A stretch of 64,000 bases of DNA from Aphanomyces cochlioides. Lineage: Eukaryota > Oomycota > Saprolegniomycetes > Saprolegniales > Verrucalvaceae. Shown here piece by piece: positions 37,842 to 49,874 of this stretch (position 1 is the stretch's first letter; each line of letters starts with the position of its first letter). The notes under the pieces are model-generated. The model searched no databases. It saw only the letters and a list, made by a program, of their open reading frames with translations, and had not been told where the DNA came from. The translations under genes and the position numbers were made by a program. Where the stretch lies: positions 3,348,001-3,412,000 of the forward strand of contig JAHQRK010000004.1 of assembly GCA_019828595.1 (NCBI GenBank). The letters are read 5' to 3'.

Positions 37842-38557
37842 ATGGCAATCACCAGAATGCTGCCGCGACTTGGCATCACGATCATCGTAGCGTCTGGCTT
37901 GCTTAACATTGTTTGCCTCGTCGGTGCGTTATTTCGCGCTGTAGGTTGCTCAATAGTTCAATGGGAAAATAGGACTTAAAATGTTTCGATACGACGTACA
38001 TTTCACCGGTGCCAGAGACTCAACTACGGGTATGACTCATCGTCATGGAGTTGACTGATGCACCTCAAGCGCGAATGTACAAAGGCATCCAGCCATCACC
38101 AGTCCCATGCCCCGTCGGAATGTATCGAGCTCCGGGCAATGGTGTGACGAAAACTGAATGTCAGTTTTGCCCACGTGGTGTTTATGGCAATTTACCTGGT
38201 TTGACAACCAGCACATGCACCTCGTTGTGTCCGAAGGGGACATACAATGATAAACTTGGCGCAACATCTATCGACGACTGCAAACCTTGTCCCAAAGGGA
38301 CATATGGCCAATCGACTGGGCTTACGTCGCGAACCTGCACTGCGCCATGCCCCCGAGGCACATATAGCATGGCTGAGGGTCTCAGCAGTGTATCAAGTTG
38401 CGTTCCTTGCCCTGGTGACTACCGTGGGCCAAACGGTCTTCGTGGAAACAACTTGAATGGCTACTATACAGGAGGTTTTAAGTGTGACCGATACTACTCA
38501 TCAAACAATATTCCTACGGGGCGAGACGAAAGCTTCCTTTTGTCTGCGGCAGATTAA
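37842..38557 (+). CDS. secreted cysteine-rich protein with ephrin-receptor-like (GCC2/GCC3) repeats, 3 exons, 208 aa
   Basis: Exons 37842-37923, 37973-38029 and 38070-38557; introns are 49 and 40 nt. The start gives a hydrophobic signal sequence (LGITIIVASGLLNIVCLVG). The body has four to five tandem units of the pattern C-P-x-G-x-Y......T-x-C-x-x-C, for example CPVGMYRAPG, CPRGVYGNLPG, CPKGTYNDKLG, CPKGTYGQSTG and CPRGTYSMAEG. The even cysteine pattern implies disulphide-bonded extracellular repeats. It directly follows the giant FN3 gene on the same strand (187 bp). Because such repeats can cap large ectodomains, it could be its C-terminal part, but the separate signal sequence and the giant's own stop argue for two genes. 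The stop is 42 bp from the convergent INTS1 stop. Confidence 0.7.
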
Positions 38558-38599
38558 ATTCGAAACCAAAAATATACATATATTGATCGCTTGTCTAGA

Positions 38600-41500
38600 T
38601 TAATTGCTCAGAGTCAATTTAAACAACTCGCTTTTGAAGTGTTGAGAGAGACTGCTTTTCGCCACATCGCTGTCATCCATGAACAAGTGAGCCAAAATAT
38701 CATAATGCTGACGAGGAGAGCAGTAAACGAGAAATTCAGGCAAAAAAGAGGTAGCAGCTTCTCGAAGTCCAATCTTTGCCGACATTAAGCACATCATATA
38801 TGCCTCAGTGGCAACCAAAGCACAAGAGGTGTCGGCGTGTAGTATCAAGAGCAAGCACTGACAGAGGAGCACAACTGTTTTCTTTGAGAGTGAGCCAGTT
38901 TGTATAAATGCCACTACTTGCGGTAGAATAAGTGACTTTTCAAATCCAAAGTAGTTGTGCATTGTATTTTTCAATTGCTCCAGTTGGTCTTCTTGGGAAG
39001 AATCAAAAGAAAGCGACCAGGAGGGGGTTTCAAGGTTCTTGATCGTCTGGAAATCAAGGTAGTGTGCCACAAATGCAACATGCGTATTAGATAAGTCGTA
39101 ATTTGCTAATGCATGAGACCTACGGGAATGTTCATTATGACAATATGATGATGAGAATCATCAAACCATAAGAGTCGGTAAGATGTATCAGTAAAATAGA
39201 TTCCCATTGATGAGGCATTTTGACGGACCATGAATTCAATGAGACGAAAAATATGCAAGCCGGTTGGTGTTTTTCCCTTGTCATGACCATGCTCGAGAAG
39301 ATGGAGTAGGCACTGCATCACTTGTCTTAATGCATCTCGTTGTATCATTATCTTTGTCTTGACAAAGTCCATAGCCACAAGCCACTACAAAAACGTTACA
39401 TTTTGCCAAAAATGAAATTTGTACATTTTCGAGAGAGACTTGTGTGAGAAATGACCCTGGCTTGCTTGTTAGGTGTAATGCAAAATTTAGAACTCTAGAA
39501 GCTACAAGAATGGGGTGACGTAAGGCCAGAAGCCGTAGTGAATCGGTATTGTCTTTTGAGTTCAACAATTGATCTATTTTCGATTCGAGTTTTGATAAAT
39601 TTTTCGCAATGAATTTGGTTCCACTTTGCCATCCTGGAGCACATAAGTCCATGTATAGGGCGAAGGTATGTGGACGGGATAAATATATATCCTAAGCTCA
39701 AAATAAGAAAGAAGTTATACAATTGGTTACCATGACAATTGATTGGACAACTTCACGTTCGATTTGTGCTTGGCCAAGAGACATCAGCTCATAATCGTAC
39801 AGAGCAGTTATGGTAGCTGATAGGTTGTTAGGAATACCACCAGAAATATTCCGTATTAGCGATATACGAGCTGAGTCTACCTGACGAGTTCTTGAAAATT
39901 GCATAGTTTGCTCCACAACAATTAAACGAACTATTTTGGACCAAACTCCGCGAACATGCCATGGAAAGAGAGACCAAATTGATTCCAACAATTGGGTTGA
40001 AAATGGTAGTAATGAGATTGAATCGCGGTGGCATAAAAATGCCTTAAAAAAGGCAACAATGTTATCACTCACGCCATGATGAAGTAGTTCATTCAAGCAG
40101 ACACTGATATGCTTCGTATTTGTCGACGAGGATAAAATAGTACCCATCTTAGCCAAAGGTTTGCTGTCACCAAGTGCCAAAAGACGAATTGATGGTATTG
40201 TACACGAGTACACAGAGTCACTTTCTTTTTCACGACTAGTTTCACGGGCCGTGTCGTGGCAATTCGCTGTATGTTGCTTTACAATTCGATGGGGAAGGTC
40301 AAGAGTAGCGAAGTGATGATTATTGTCCTCCCAACCATTAACTTCGCTAAGTGGCAAATAATCGCCAATTTTTAGAAAATCATTCGCCTTTCCACTTTCT
40401 ATGTGCTCACTTTCTTCGGAGGTCAGCTGATGCCTTAACCAAGACATAACAGCTAAGCAATTGCCATCGTTTTTTATCGCTAAAAAGGAGCTTTGACGCA
40501 TATACATTTCCATATGGAGAATAGTCATTTCACATGCCGAGGTGGATTCGTGCATTACACACTCTTTCACAAGTGTGCTCAGGCAATCATCGGGTCGGGA
40601 TACAATTTCAGACTGTAAAGCCTTCAATAAAGCGGATAAACATGAAGGCACTCGACCATACGACAACAACAATCGCCACAACACTTCCAATGGCATATTC
40701 CGAATCGCAGAATTCATAAGCTGCTCGTGAGATACACATGCAAGACGGAACAATCGTTCTGGTGAGCAAACGTATGTTTGGCCAGAGTGAAGCAGTCCAA
40801 ATTGTGAATTTGCAGGAAAGAAAAATGAGACTAGTTTATCAAACGAGACGTGGACATTGTTTGGAGTTGGCGACGGAAAGCTTAAAAGTTCAACAACTCC
40901 TGAAACAACTTGCACGGGCAGTGCAATCGAGCAAGGTTTTCCATGACCATCATCGAAGTCAAATGTAATCCATTCACGTGGGATGTTTGTAGCATTTTCT
41001 TCATTCTTTTGAGTTTCCACAGCAGCCCAAAACGTATCAACCATTCGGGAAAATATAACAGAATCCGTGAGCAACAATCGTGCAACAGATGTACGCTGAA
41101 CTAACAAGGCACCAATAGCTTCTGCTAATTGAAGTTGAAGCTTGGGTTGGTGGGAAAATAAGTCGTACAAAGCAGACAAGCATTGTTTCAGAGTTGAAAC
41201 AGAGGTCTCATGCTTCAGGATGTTCTCCAAGGATGCAATAATACGCAAGTGTAATTTTGGAAAGCAGGGCAGTCGTACCAATGCTGGAAGCCAATCAAAT
41301 TTCATGGCCGGTATGGGATTCACAAGAGTTGTTGGAATTGTTTCACTTGTCAATAATTCTAATAAGTACGATGACAATCTTCGGGTGGGAATATTGGGAG
41401 AAATCAATCTGTCCAAGAAAAATGTGATTACATCTATATCATTTTGCTCCATGCATTCCTTCAAAATAACTTAAACGATAATTGTGTTCCTACTTACCTT

Positions 41501-44500
41501 GAGTCTTTGAAGAAGCCTCGGCACTTGTTGTAATAACATTGCATGCAGGTACTTCGATTTTTCTCCTTCGCCATCCACACAAGCCAATAAAAGGAGTTCA
41601 CAAAGACACCGCCGTGGCAAATAGCTCAACGTCTCATACTCTTCACAGACTATTTCAACAATCCACCAAATATTTTCTTGTCCTTCAGACCATCTGGACT
41701 GAGGAACATTGTCTGATACAGCAACATCGACCATATCCATCAAAAAGTCTTTGACCCGACTTTTTCGAAGTCGTAATCCCAAGCGAAGACCTTTGTCTAA
41801 ACCTTCAACCTTGCGAAGAATTTCAAGTGGTGGGGTTCTCGCTGTGCTCTGCGGTGGTTGAGCAACCATTAAAGAGTAGTCAACGGGCAGCTGATGTGCT
41901 TGAAGAAAGGTACGCTCCCGCTCAGCTAATATTTGGTTGCTTTCAACTAGGCTTATTGAAGACGGATACACCTCAAACAGCTTGGCATCTTCCGGTCCAA
42001 CGGGTGGAAACGTGTATCGTCCCGTAATTGCCATTTGCATAAGGCTTCGCATTGTAGGAATACTTTCCCACACCGAAGCACCAAGAGTTGAAGGATTGAA
42101 AGACACAAGAATCTAGTAGTTGTGAAAGGATAATCATTTTCTGACGGTTTACCAGTAGGACACAGCATGAAAGCCAGTAGAGCTCGGCGTAGCAAACAGA
42201 TTTACCATCGTAGGAATGACCACGAACCTGCGTTATAATCATGTAGTGCTCATTGTATTCAAGTACATACCACACCAGCCTCCAACAAATGAAGAGAGAA
42301 ATCGAGACGATCCAAACGAAGGCCCATTAATCCTCCATTGTTTTGATATTCTTGAATCTGCTCTTGTGTTTCAAAGTAGGTTTCACGAATAATATGGCCT
42401 TCACCCGCTCTAATTACAACAGTCTCCAAAATTTTCAATATTTCCAACGTTTCTTCTGGACTGGCATAATAGCACATTCCAACTATTCCAACAATGGTTG
42501 TCTCATGTAATGGAAGCATATCTTTGCAGAAGTTAAAGCAACCTCGATCGTGATCGGTTGGCTAAACATAAGTTTATATGTCTATTGAGCAGTCAATTCG
42601 TACCTGCATATCCGCCAACATATCGATGAACATAATCTTGCGAATTACAGCACCAAACAATCGCAAACCTAATTGTTCACCCAACTGTTGAAGTTCATGA
42701 CACCAATTGATCGCCATTCGCTGAACTTCAGCAATGAGTTGAGTCAATTCTTCTCTAGCTTTAATTGCGGGAGTTACAACTGCTTTTTCCTTCACTTCCT
42801 TCGCCAATCTCTTTTGGCTAGCATCTCCAGAGGCATTTGCGCTTGGGTTCCATGACGGGTTCAGCAGATTTTGATTATTCAAGCGTCGAGGCCCTTTGTC
42901 AATGGCTTTTGGAAGTAAATTAGAACGAGAAGTCACAACCGGTTCTTGGAAATTTACTTGGAAACTTCGAACTGCTGCTCCTTGCACAAATAGTGATAAA
43001 GCAACTAGTTCGCCCATCATGACGAAGAATTCAAGCGATTGTTGCGTTTTAGGAATGATCATTAATCCTTGACACAATCCCCGAAGATCTAATTGATCTT
43101 GTCCCAGACTGCGAATGACCTGGAACTGCGTAAGAATGAAATCGACATTGAAAATACCTTTCTCAATGTGTTTTTCAAAGTCGGCAAGTTACTCGAAATC
43201 ATAGCCATTTCTTGAAGTACCGCACCCAGAGCCTTGCTAGTTTCAAAGCCGGGATGCTGTTGAGACACTCGCTTAAACACCGAATCATCTTTGTCTTCTA
43301 AATCTTTCACGGGACTCGTAGTTTCACGAAATATCAGCGGCATCATTTTCAAATTGTCCACATCTTTCAGAGTTGCCGCCAGGCGTTCTTTTTGCAGAAT
43401 CACTTTTATCGCTATGTTGATGTACTCGGGCCTTTGGCGAACCAATAATGTAAAGACTTCAGTCTTCAACTGTGGAAATGATACAGACTTAAATTTCATG
43501 TTGAGTAAGTTTTCAACAGTTTCTAGGTCATGCGATTGCATAGTCGAACAAGACTATCGAGTAAACATGAGTAAACACTAAAAAGATGTTCTCACCCTTG
43601 CAATTTTCAGAAGCAAATCTCGAGCAATCGTTTTATGGCTTGTACTTTGAAACCACAAATCCAGATTGGATGAAGCTATTAGACGTCCTTGGGGTAGCGG
43701 CGTCAAATCTGACAACGTCAGCATAACATTTTTGAAACCAGTTGGATTGGCTCCCCCTTTTTTTATTTCTGTCACTTTTGATGACAAGTGCTCAATAATT
43801 CGTTGCGAGCCTTCCGTAACTGGATTTTGATCGATGTGATTTTTGATCATATCCACGAAAGGACTACACATTTCATGATCCACCCAGGCTCTGGTCTGGA
43901 GTGAGTCGTCCACAAAAACTTTGATGCAGTCATCGGGCCAGATTTCTTTGGACGCTGACTTCAAGATTTTTGCCAACAAGTTTGCAACAAGTATAGCAAG
44001 ACTAATGTTCTGAGTGCTTTTCACCTCTTTCGGTGGTTTTGGCTTGCTCGACTTCTTTTCAAAAGAGCCCGAGCGCTCACGCCCTTGCTGAAACGAGCTC
44101 CTCAATAAACGCAATAAAGATTTCAGGGTCGCTGGGTGCTGGAACTTTGCAGGATTAGCACTGACAGATGCAATAAAAGCCAATGCCATATCCCTTGTTG
44201 GCGACTGTCCTTCGTGCGCCAACTGGCCTAAAGTGCCTTCAATCAATCGCTTCAATGATTCGTCGTCTTGCGTATTTTCAATCAATTGACGAATATCTTC
44301 CTCGTCCTCTTCATCATCCTCTTCAACATGCTCGGAATCTTCCGCATCTTCTTTTTCTTCCTCCTCCTTTTCTTCCACTGATGCTCCTTTCACTTTCGCC
44401 TCATCTTCCGTTGGCTTTTCTGACTCACTCTCTTCGTCGGCTTCATTAGCGTCTTCACTTTTCTCTTCGTCATCGTTCGCTTCATCATCTTCAGAGTCAT

Positions 44501-44687
44501 CAGCATTTGATGCACTGCGTTTATCATCCTGTTCGCTCGACACATCGGATTCATCGTAGACAACACGCTTCATGCGAGGTTGGCGGCCAGTCTGAGAAGC
44601 ATTAATCTTTAGTGCCGCTGCTTTCGCAGCACTTCTCGTACTTTCTCCGCGGCCGCTTCGCCGCAGAGTTGGTCTTCCTGGTGCCAT
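38600..44687 (-). CDS. INTS1: Integrator complex subunit 1, 10 exons, about 1,905 aa
   Basis: Exons in order: 44687-43596, 43553-43158, 43119-42604, 42561-42271, 42227-42153, 42112-41498, 41458-39731, 39691-39425, 39384-39167 and 39119-38600; introns are 38-47 nt and all phases fit. A basic, acid-rich disordered N-terminus (long D/E runs) is followed by INTS1 blocks: VFVDDSLQTRAWVDHEMCSP (DUF3677 type), ASSNLDLWFQS...ARDLLLKIA, IPTMRSLMQMAITGRYTFPP, then PPLEILRKVEGLDKGLRLG and YLPRRCLCELLLLACVDG. The rest is helical repeat. INTS1 is the scaffold of the Integrator complex, which cleaves snRNA and promoter-proximal transcripts in the nucleus. The length is near that of animal INTS1 (about 2,190 aa). 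The exon 2/3 junction was chosen because the 38-nt intron restores the family alignment. Confidence 0.9.
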
Positions 44688-45095
44688 GAAAATACTGTAA
44701 TCTGAGGTATTTCTACATGATATAGTGTCTGCAATACACTATTGCAAAATTGAAATACTGTTGTGCACAGTTGATTCATATTACTGGTGGCATTTTAAAT
44801 TGCATCAAGTCAAAATCTATCACTATCTGTCTATAGTTGCAGTAAAATAGAGCCGAGTTAACCTCTGCTCCACGACAAACGTGAATACTCAAATTTATAA
44901 GACCAAAGAGCATTTATATGAGTCAGGAGGGCCGATGGAAGTTGCAGCCTCGCTTTTATGTTTCGAATTGGATGCAGCATTTTCCAATGAGCTGAATCAT
45001 ATTATATATTATATATTGTGTTTTTGATACAAAATTGTGAGGATACGGTTTGAATCGACCGAGGTTTCGAATCGATTCCGAATCGAACGGGCTTC

Positions 45096-45140
45096 TCTGA
45101 TTGGCTAGAATTAAAAATTAAAAATAGTCAGCCAATCAGA
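45096..45140. repeat. inverted repeat, 11-bp arms around an AT-rich loop
   Basis: TCTGATTGGCT at 45096-45106 is the reverse complement of AGCCAATCAGA at 45130-45140; the 23-nt spacer is almost pure A/T. Each arm contains a CCAAT box in opposite orientation, so it may be a paired CCAAT element or a hairpin. Confidence 0.6.
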
Positions 45141-45372
45141 ATAGATCAGCCACCTGACTCACGCAAAACACACACTGACACACACCACTTCAGTATCATG
45201 AAATCGATTTGAAAATGAAATCGCATTTTGGTCAAAACCACAAATTTCGTTGAAAATGAACAATACTAGTATATATTAATATATATATAATATTGTGGTT
45301 TTAATAAAAAAACTGGAGTCGTGCGGAATAATTTTTGACGCAAGCAAATTGACGCAACAATTGGAATGTTTC

Positions 45373-45505
45373 GAACATGTTTTCAAACATTTAAAACGTT
45401 TGAAATTACACTATTTAATGGTCATGATTGAAGGCAATATAAGAAAATGTTTGCGTAAACTTTAAATAGTGTATGCGACAATTATTTGAAACATTTTCAA
45501 AACAT
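45373..45505. repeat. imperfect long inverted repeat
   Basis: ACACTATTTAA (45408-45418) is the exact reverse complement of TTAAATAGTGT (45462-45472). The flanks (a GAACATGTTTTCAAACAT-like stretch on the left, a GAAACATTTTCAAAACAT-like stretch on the right) extend the similarity imperfectly. This is the shape of a decayed MITE or a hairpin locus. Confidence 0.5.
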
Positions 45506-45540
45506 CTCAAATTTCCAGTTTTGGACCCAAACGACAATAT

Positions 45541-45571
45541 AAACAATACATAATATTATTATGTATTGTTT
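45541..45571. repeat. perfect palindrome, 14-bp arms with 3-nt loop
   Basis: AAACAATACATAAT (45541-45554), spacer ATT, then the exact reverse complement ATTATGTATTGTTT (45558-45571). It can extrude a cruciform or, if transcribed, fold into a strong hairpin. It lies just left of the tandem duplication. Confidence 0.75.
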
Positions 45572-45590
45572 GACAACTTGAATATTATTT

Positions 45591-47530
45591 ACAAAATCAC
45601 GCCGAAGTTGTATTTCTAGTGATGGAGCCAATCACTTCTTAGATAATTAAATCAGTAAAAACATTGATTGGATAAAAATACTGTTCAGTGCTATATTTTT
45701 GAATTTTATCGTGATGCAAATCACTCTGGCAGTGTGATCCAGAGTGTGCTAAAACTGGCCAATCAGGTGCCAAATCACACCTGAAATCACACCAAAAATC
45801 ACACCTGCCCGACAATATCTTTTCCTGCCACGGTCAATCAAGTCGTTTATCGGCTTGTTAGATGCAGAGGTGACTCTGCTTTGACTGGATATTCATATTT
45901 AACTGAAAGCTATCAAAATAAGGTCGTGAATGAATACATAGTCCTTTGTCCTCTTGTGCTTGTGTCGATGCACTTTCAATGTGAGAACATTGAAAAGCCG
46001 GGCACATGAACACCCGTCGAGTCCGGTTTATTATCGAAATATGCTTTGCACCTGAAACGTAGTCACTTCCATTGTATTATAGACTTAAATATGTCTTGTA
46101 TCTAATCATAACTACTGCCCCTCATTTGGATTTGGTAGATTGAGGCGAATTTGAGTTCTGTGTACAGATATCTTACGTCCAAGCACCGGTCAAAAGACAA
46201 GTAGGTCGTTGTTTTTGTCGAAAACTAAAGCGATTTCACATGGTCACGCACATCGCAGATCAAACTGAGGTTACGTCTGGTAGTTTTGTGATAATTCTAT
46301 TCAATGTACGCGACTCATAGCGTCGAACAAAACAACAGTATATGTGGTGCACTTTGCAATCAATTGTTGCGATTTAGAAATAAGTACGAGAGGCTTAAAC
46401 ATAATGTTAATGCGTCTGTGGCCAAACTCGACTGGCCATGTTGTCAACGTGGACTCCGTGTTGTCGTGGACTCTGTGTTGTTGACACTGTGCAATGTAGA
46501 ATTTTAGCCAATCGTGTAGTGGTGTGACTGGGAGTGTGATGTTTCACCGAAACTGCCATGTTATCTACAAAATCACACCGAAGTTGTATTTCTTGTGATG
46601 GAGCCAATCATTTCTTAGATAATTCAAGAAAGAAATGATTGATTGGATAAAATTTCTTTTCTGTGGAGTGTTTTGGGATTTTATCGTGATGCAAATCACA
46701 CTGCAAGTGTGATCCAGGGTGTGCTAAAATTGGCCAATCAGGTGCCGAATCACACCAAAAATCACACCCATCCGATGATATCTTTCCCTGCCAAGGTCAA
46801 TCAAGTCGTTTATCAGCTCTGCTTTGCCTGGACATTCATCTTTCTCTAAATGCTATCTTCACAAGTTCGTGACTTAATATATTATCCTTTTCTCTCTCGT
46901 GTGTTCTGTCGAGCACTTTCAATGTCAATGAAAGCATACGAGAATAGAGCAGCTGGGTAGCATGAGCGCGTGACCGGTTTACCTGAAACACAGTCGCTTC
47001 CATTGTCGATTATAAACTAAATACGTCCTGAATCTAATCATAACTACTGCCCATGATTTGGATTTGGTCGATGGAGGCTAATTTGTGCTCTGTGTTTTGA
47101 TTTTTAAGTTTCACAACACTAGTCAAAGGACAAGCTGATCCTTGGTGCCATCAGAAAATCTATATCGACTTCGTATCCACACGATAATCTGACGGCACAC
47201 AGAGGTGTAATTCGTGAAAATTCCACTCAAGGCACACGACGCCTGCTGTCGAACAAAACGACAGGACAAATGTGTGATTTGCATACCTTTCGTTCAATGA
47301 ATCAAGTATTTTTACAAAAAGCAAACGATTGTTACGAGTTAGAACCAAGTATAAGATACCTAGATACATAAGACCCATGCGTCAATGGCCAAAATCGACT
47401 CGTCGTGTTGTCATCGTAGACTCCGTGTTGTCGACTTCGACATTTCACAGCATGCGTGCATAACTATTTTAGCCAATCATTCAGCGGTGTGACTGGGAGT
47501 ATGATGTTTTGCAAGAACGGTCATGATACT
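45591..47530. repeat. diverged tandem duplication, two units of about 970 bp
   Basis: Unit 1 (about 45591-46566) and unit 2 (about 46567-47530) share ordered blocks: ACAAAATCAC..CCGAAGTTGTATTTC, TTTTATCGTGATGCAAATCAC, GGCCAATCAGGTGCC, GGTCAATCAAGTCGTTTATC, TCTAATCATAACTACTGCCC, GACTCCGTGTTGTCG and TTTTAGCCAATC. They differ by many substitutions and indels, so the duplication is old. Unit 2 starts with TCACACCG (46573-46580) and ends near CGGTGTGA (47485-47492), an 8-bp terminal inverted repeat. Internal hairpins include 46605-46616/46630-46641 and ATCACACT-GCA-AGTGTGAT at 46695-46713. No transposase is seen, so a non-autonomous element is likely. Confidence 0.65.
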
Positions 47531-47906
47531 ATTAATAGTATTCAAATACTTCCATAGCAATTCCCCCATTAATACAGTGCGGTTATACAACAAGAAGCTG
47601 ACCAAGGGGCAGGGTGGGGGTCTTTCGATGTTTGAGCTTGAAAATGTTATGCAGAAAAGAGATGTAGCAAGGGAATTGCCAAAATAAGGGAGTTCGCATC
47701 CCCACTTAGGAACTCTTTGAAGTGAAGAAACCAACGGAGGCATTCAAGATCGTCCGTCGAGGGGCGACAATTCAATTCTGAACAAAAAATACATTATTTA
47801 TTGGTGATTCATTAAAAGTATGGATTGAGGTTTTCTGTTAAAATTCACCAACTGTTTCGACGAATAAAATTGAATTCTGGCATTTCAGTAATTTCGGAAA
47901 GACGGC

Positions 47907-48978
47907 ATGAACAGCAAAATTCTGCGTGTTGATGACTCCCTGTCTACAAGTTTTCAGCAAGCACAGGAGACAAATACCATTCGTTGCTTAGAAGTGAACG
48001 TTGAAGGGGAATCCCTGGTGGTGAAGAAATCGTACGCGTTAAAGGATGACAGAAGTGTCGAACAAGAGTGGGCAAGCCTCCAAGCTGAAAGTAGTTCGCC
48101 CTCATTGTTGCTCCTACATATTTCCCCCTCGAACGGGCCATGGAAGTGGATTTTGGTTGCTTTCGTGCGCGATGCGCTTCCTGCTCGGGAAAAAATGTTG
48201 TACGCTTCTGCGCGAGATTGCTTGAAGCAACAGCTCGGTTTGGCATATTTCGTTGGAGATGTCCATACGACGGAGTTGAGTGCATTGACGTATCACGACG
48301 TCATTGCATCGATGCATAATCCAACTGGACCTTTGAGCGACCGAGAAATTCTTTTGAAGGAAGAAGCTCTTATGGAACGAGACTTGTCGGTCAAAGCAAG
48401 TGCCATGAATGTCATGCCTTTTGAAATGACAGCAGACTGCCAAGCTGAAGTGGATTCTTTTGTTAAAGATTCCTCCTCGAAATGGGTTGGTCTACGAATT
48501 GAAGACGAAAAGTTGTCATTAGATACGTCAATTCCGAATTTTCATGAAGACAAGGTCAACGAAGTTGTTGTCAAAGAAAGACCTAGCTTCGTTCTCTACC
48601 GATACATCGGATCTGCCGTGAGTTCAGCGACTACCCGTACAATTATTTACTATTCACAGTCTTCTGACTCTAATGTGTGTAGTTCTTCTGTACATTTGCC
48701 CTGAGGAATCCAATGTACGCCAGAAAATGACGTACTCAACGGCGAAAGCATCACTACTTGACGTATTGCAGCGTCGGGGAATCCAAGTGGACAAAATGGT
48801 ACCTCTACTGGTTGCCATTTTGTTACAATTTGTTTAGGTTGAAATTACTGACGCGACAAGCGTATTGGAATCGATTCATGCTGAATTTACAACGAGCAAT
48901 GTTGAAGACAGTCGCCCCAAGTCATTTGTCCGTCCAGCTGCACCAGGTCGGGGACGAGGACGTGGCCGACGCTCGTAA
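47907..48978 (+). CDS. TWF: twinfilin, 3 exons, 328 aa
   Basis: Exons 47907-48636, 48683-48798 and 48838-48978; introns are 46 and 39 nt, phases fit. Two ADF/cofilin-homology domains are joined by the typical linker. The first has YASARDCLKQQLG, then DVHTTELSALTYHDVI and SDREILLKEEALMERD; the second has RPSFVLYRY, LLLYICPEESNVRQKMTYST and LLDVLQRRGIQVDKMVEITD. Twinfilin binds G-actin and caps filament barbed ends in the cortical cytoskeleton. The tail is Gly/Arg-rich (PGRGRGRGRRS), corresponding to the basic C-terminus that binds capping protein and PIP2 in animals. The stop is only 36 bp from the convergent SRP19 stop. Confidence 0.93.
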
Positions 48979-49014
48979 ACGCAAGATACAGCAGCTTAGT
49001 GCACATTTAAAGCA

Positions 49015-49862
49015 TTATCTTCGACCTTTCTTTTTGCCTTTCTTCTTGTTGCTCGCTGCGGCCGCTGGATTAGCCGTAGCAGACTTGGCTGCTGCTTCTT
49101 GTTCTTTGATCAATCTTTCCTTTCTCATTTGCGATTTAGGGATGAGTTCAGCCATCTTGAGCATCAAATCCTTTCGCGTGTGGATTTCTTGGTGACAAAC
49201 AGAACCATTTTCAGTCAATTTCACGCGGACGCGACCAAGAACCATGTTGTCACGAGGATATCGCTTGTACGGCTGTGTAACACATGAGAAAAATTGCCAC
49301 GATGAAAGATTACCTCACTCACGTAGCTCAATTGCAGATAACGGCATACGTCGGCCATTTCTTCAACAATCGGTCGATCGCATGCCAATTGCTTTGGAAT
49401 ACGACGTCCTTCCGCATTCGACTTTCCTGCGTCGATATAATTCGGGTAGAACGTTGTCCATCCTGAGAAATCAACATTTGGAGACGTATTGCCAAAAATT
49501 GCGGGGGGGCCACGGTGCATGCCCATCAATTCCTCCATGTCTTCTGGGTCGAGCTCTGGCATACCAGGAAATCCAGGCATGCCTCCGCCCATTCCTGGCA
49601 TACCCCCCATTCCGGGCATCCCGCCCATTCCTGGCATTCCGCCACCCATTCCCATGGCTTCCATCGCTTGTTGCATGCGTTGAGTGGTCATTCCCGCTGG
49701 CATCGGCATGCCCATCGACTTCATCATTTGAACCATTTGGTCGAATTGAGCGTTTTGCTCACTCGACACTCCGCTGTTACTATTCGGTCGAGCTAACGGG
49801 ATCGCATTAGAGTCGTAGACTTCACCGGCAACGTTTTCTTTCGTCCTTCCCTTTCGCGACAT
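49015..49862 (-). CDS. SRP19: signal recognition particle 19-kDa subunit with an unusual Met/Gly-rich N-terminus, 2 exons, 268 aa
   Basis: Exons 49862-49314 and 49272-49015 with a 41-nt intron. The C-terminal 140 residues are SRP19: TTFYPNYIDAGKSNAEGRRI, a VEEMADVCRYLQL helix, PYKRYPRDNMVLGRVRVKL and the basic tail NKKKGKKKGRR. SRP19 binds SRP RNA helices 6 and 8 and enables SRP54 loading, so it acts in ER targeting. The first 125 residues are additional to the usual family length (about 145 aa). They include repeated GGMPGM units (49570-49650) and a MVQMMKSMGMPMPAGM stretch, resembling the methionine-rich M-domain tail of SRP54. The Sec66-like translocation gene lies 3 kb away. Confidence 0.92.
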
Positions 49863-49874
49863 CTTGGCTCAATT

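Larger units (their letters stand above)
44688..47906. other. 3.2-kb AT-rich gene-free island with repeats and hairpins
   Basis: This is the only long gene-free stretch in the window. No open frame here has coding character. It contains (AT)n runs near 45000-45015 and 45265-45290, several inverted repeats, a diverged tandem duplication (45591-47530) and many copies of GCCAATCA and AATCACACC. It holds the upstream regions of INTS1 and twinfilin at its ends. Its composition differs sharply from the flanking genes, which suggests mobile-element remains or a structural element. Confidence 0.7.

Noticed and set aside
43120..43157. INTS1 region read without an intron
   Set aside because: Frames do not join. 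Of the possible 33-, 35- and 38-nt introns, the 38-nt one restores the INTS1 alignment (LRKVIRSLGQ...GLCQGLM).
46304..46849. Open frames of 67-68 codons in the AT-rich island
   Set aside because: They cross the duplicated non-coding repeat, are not kept between the two units, and have random composition.
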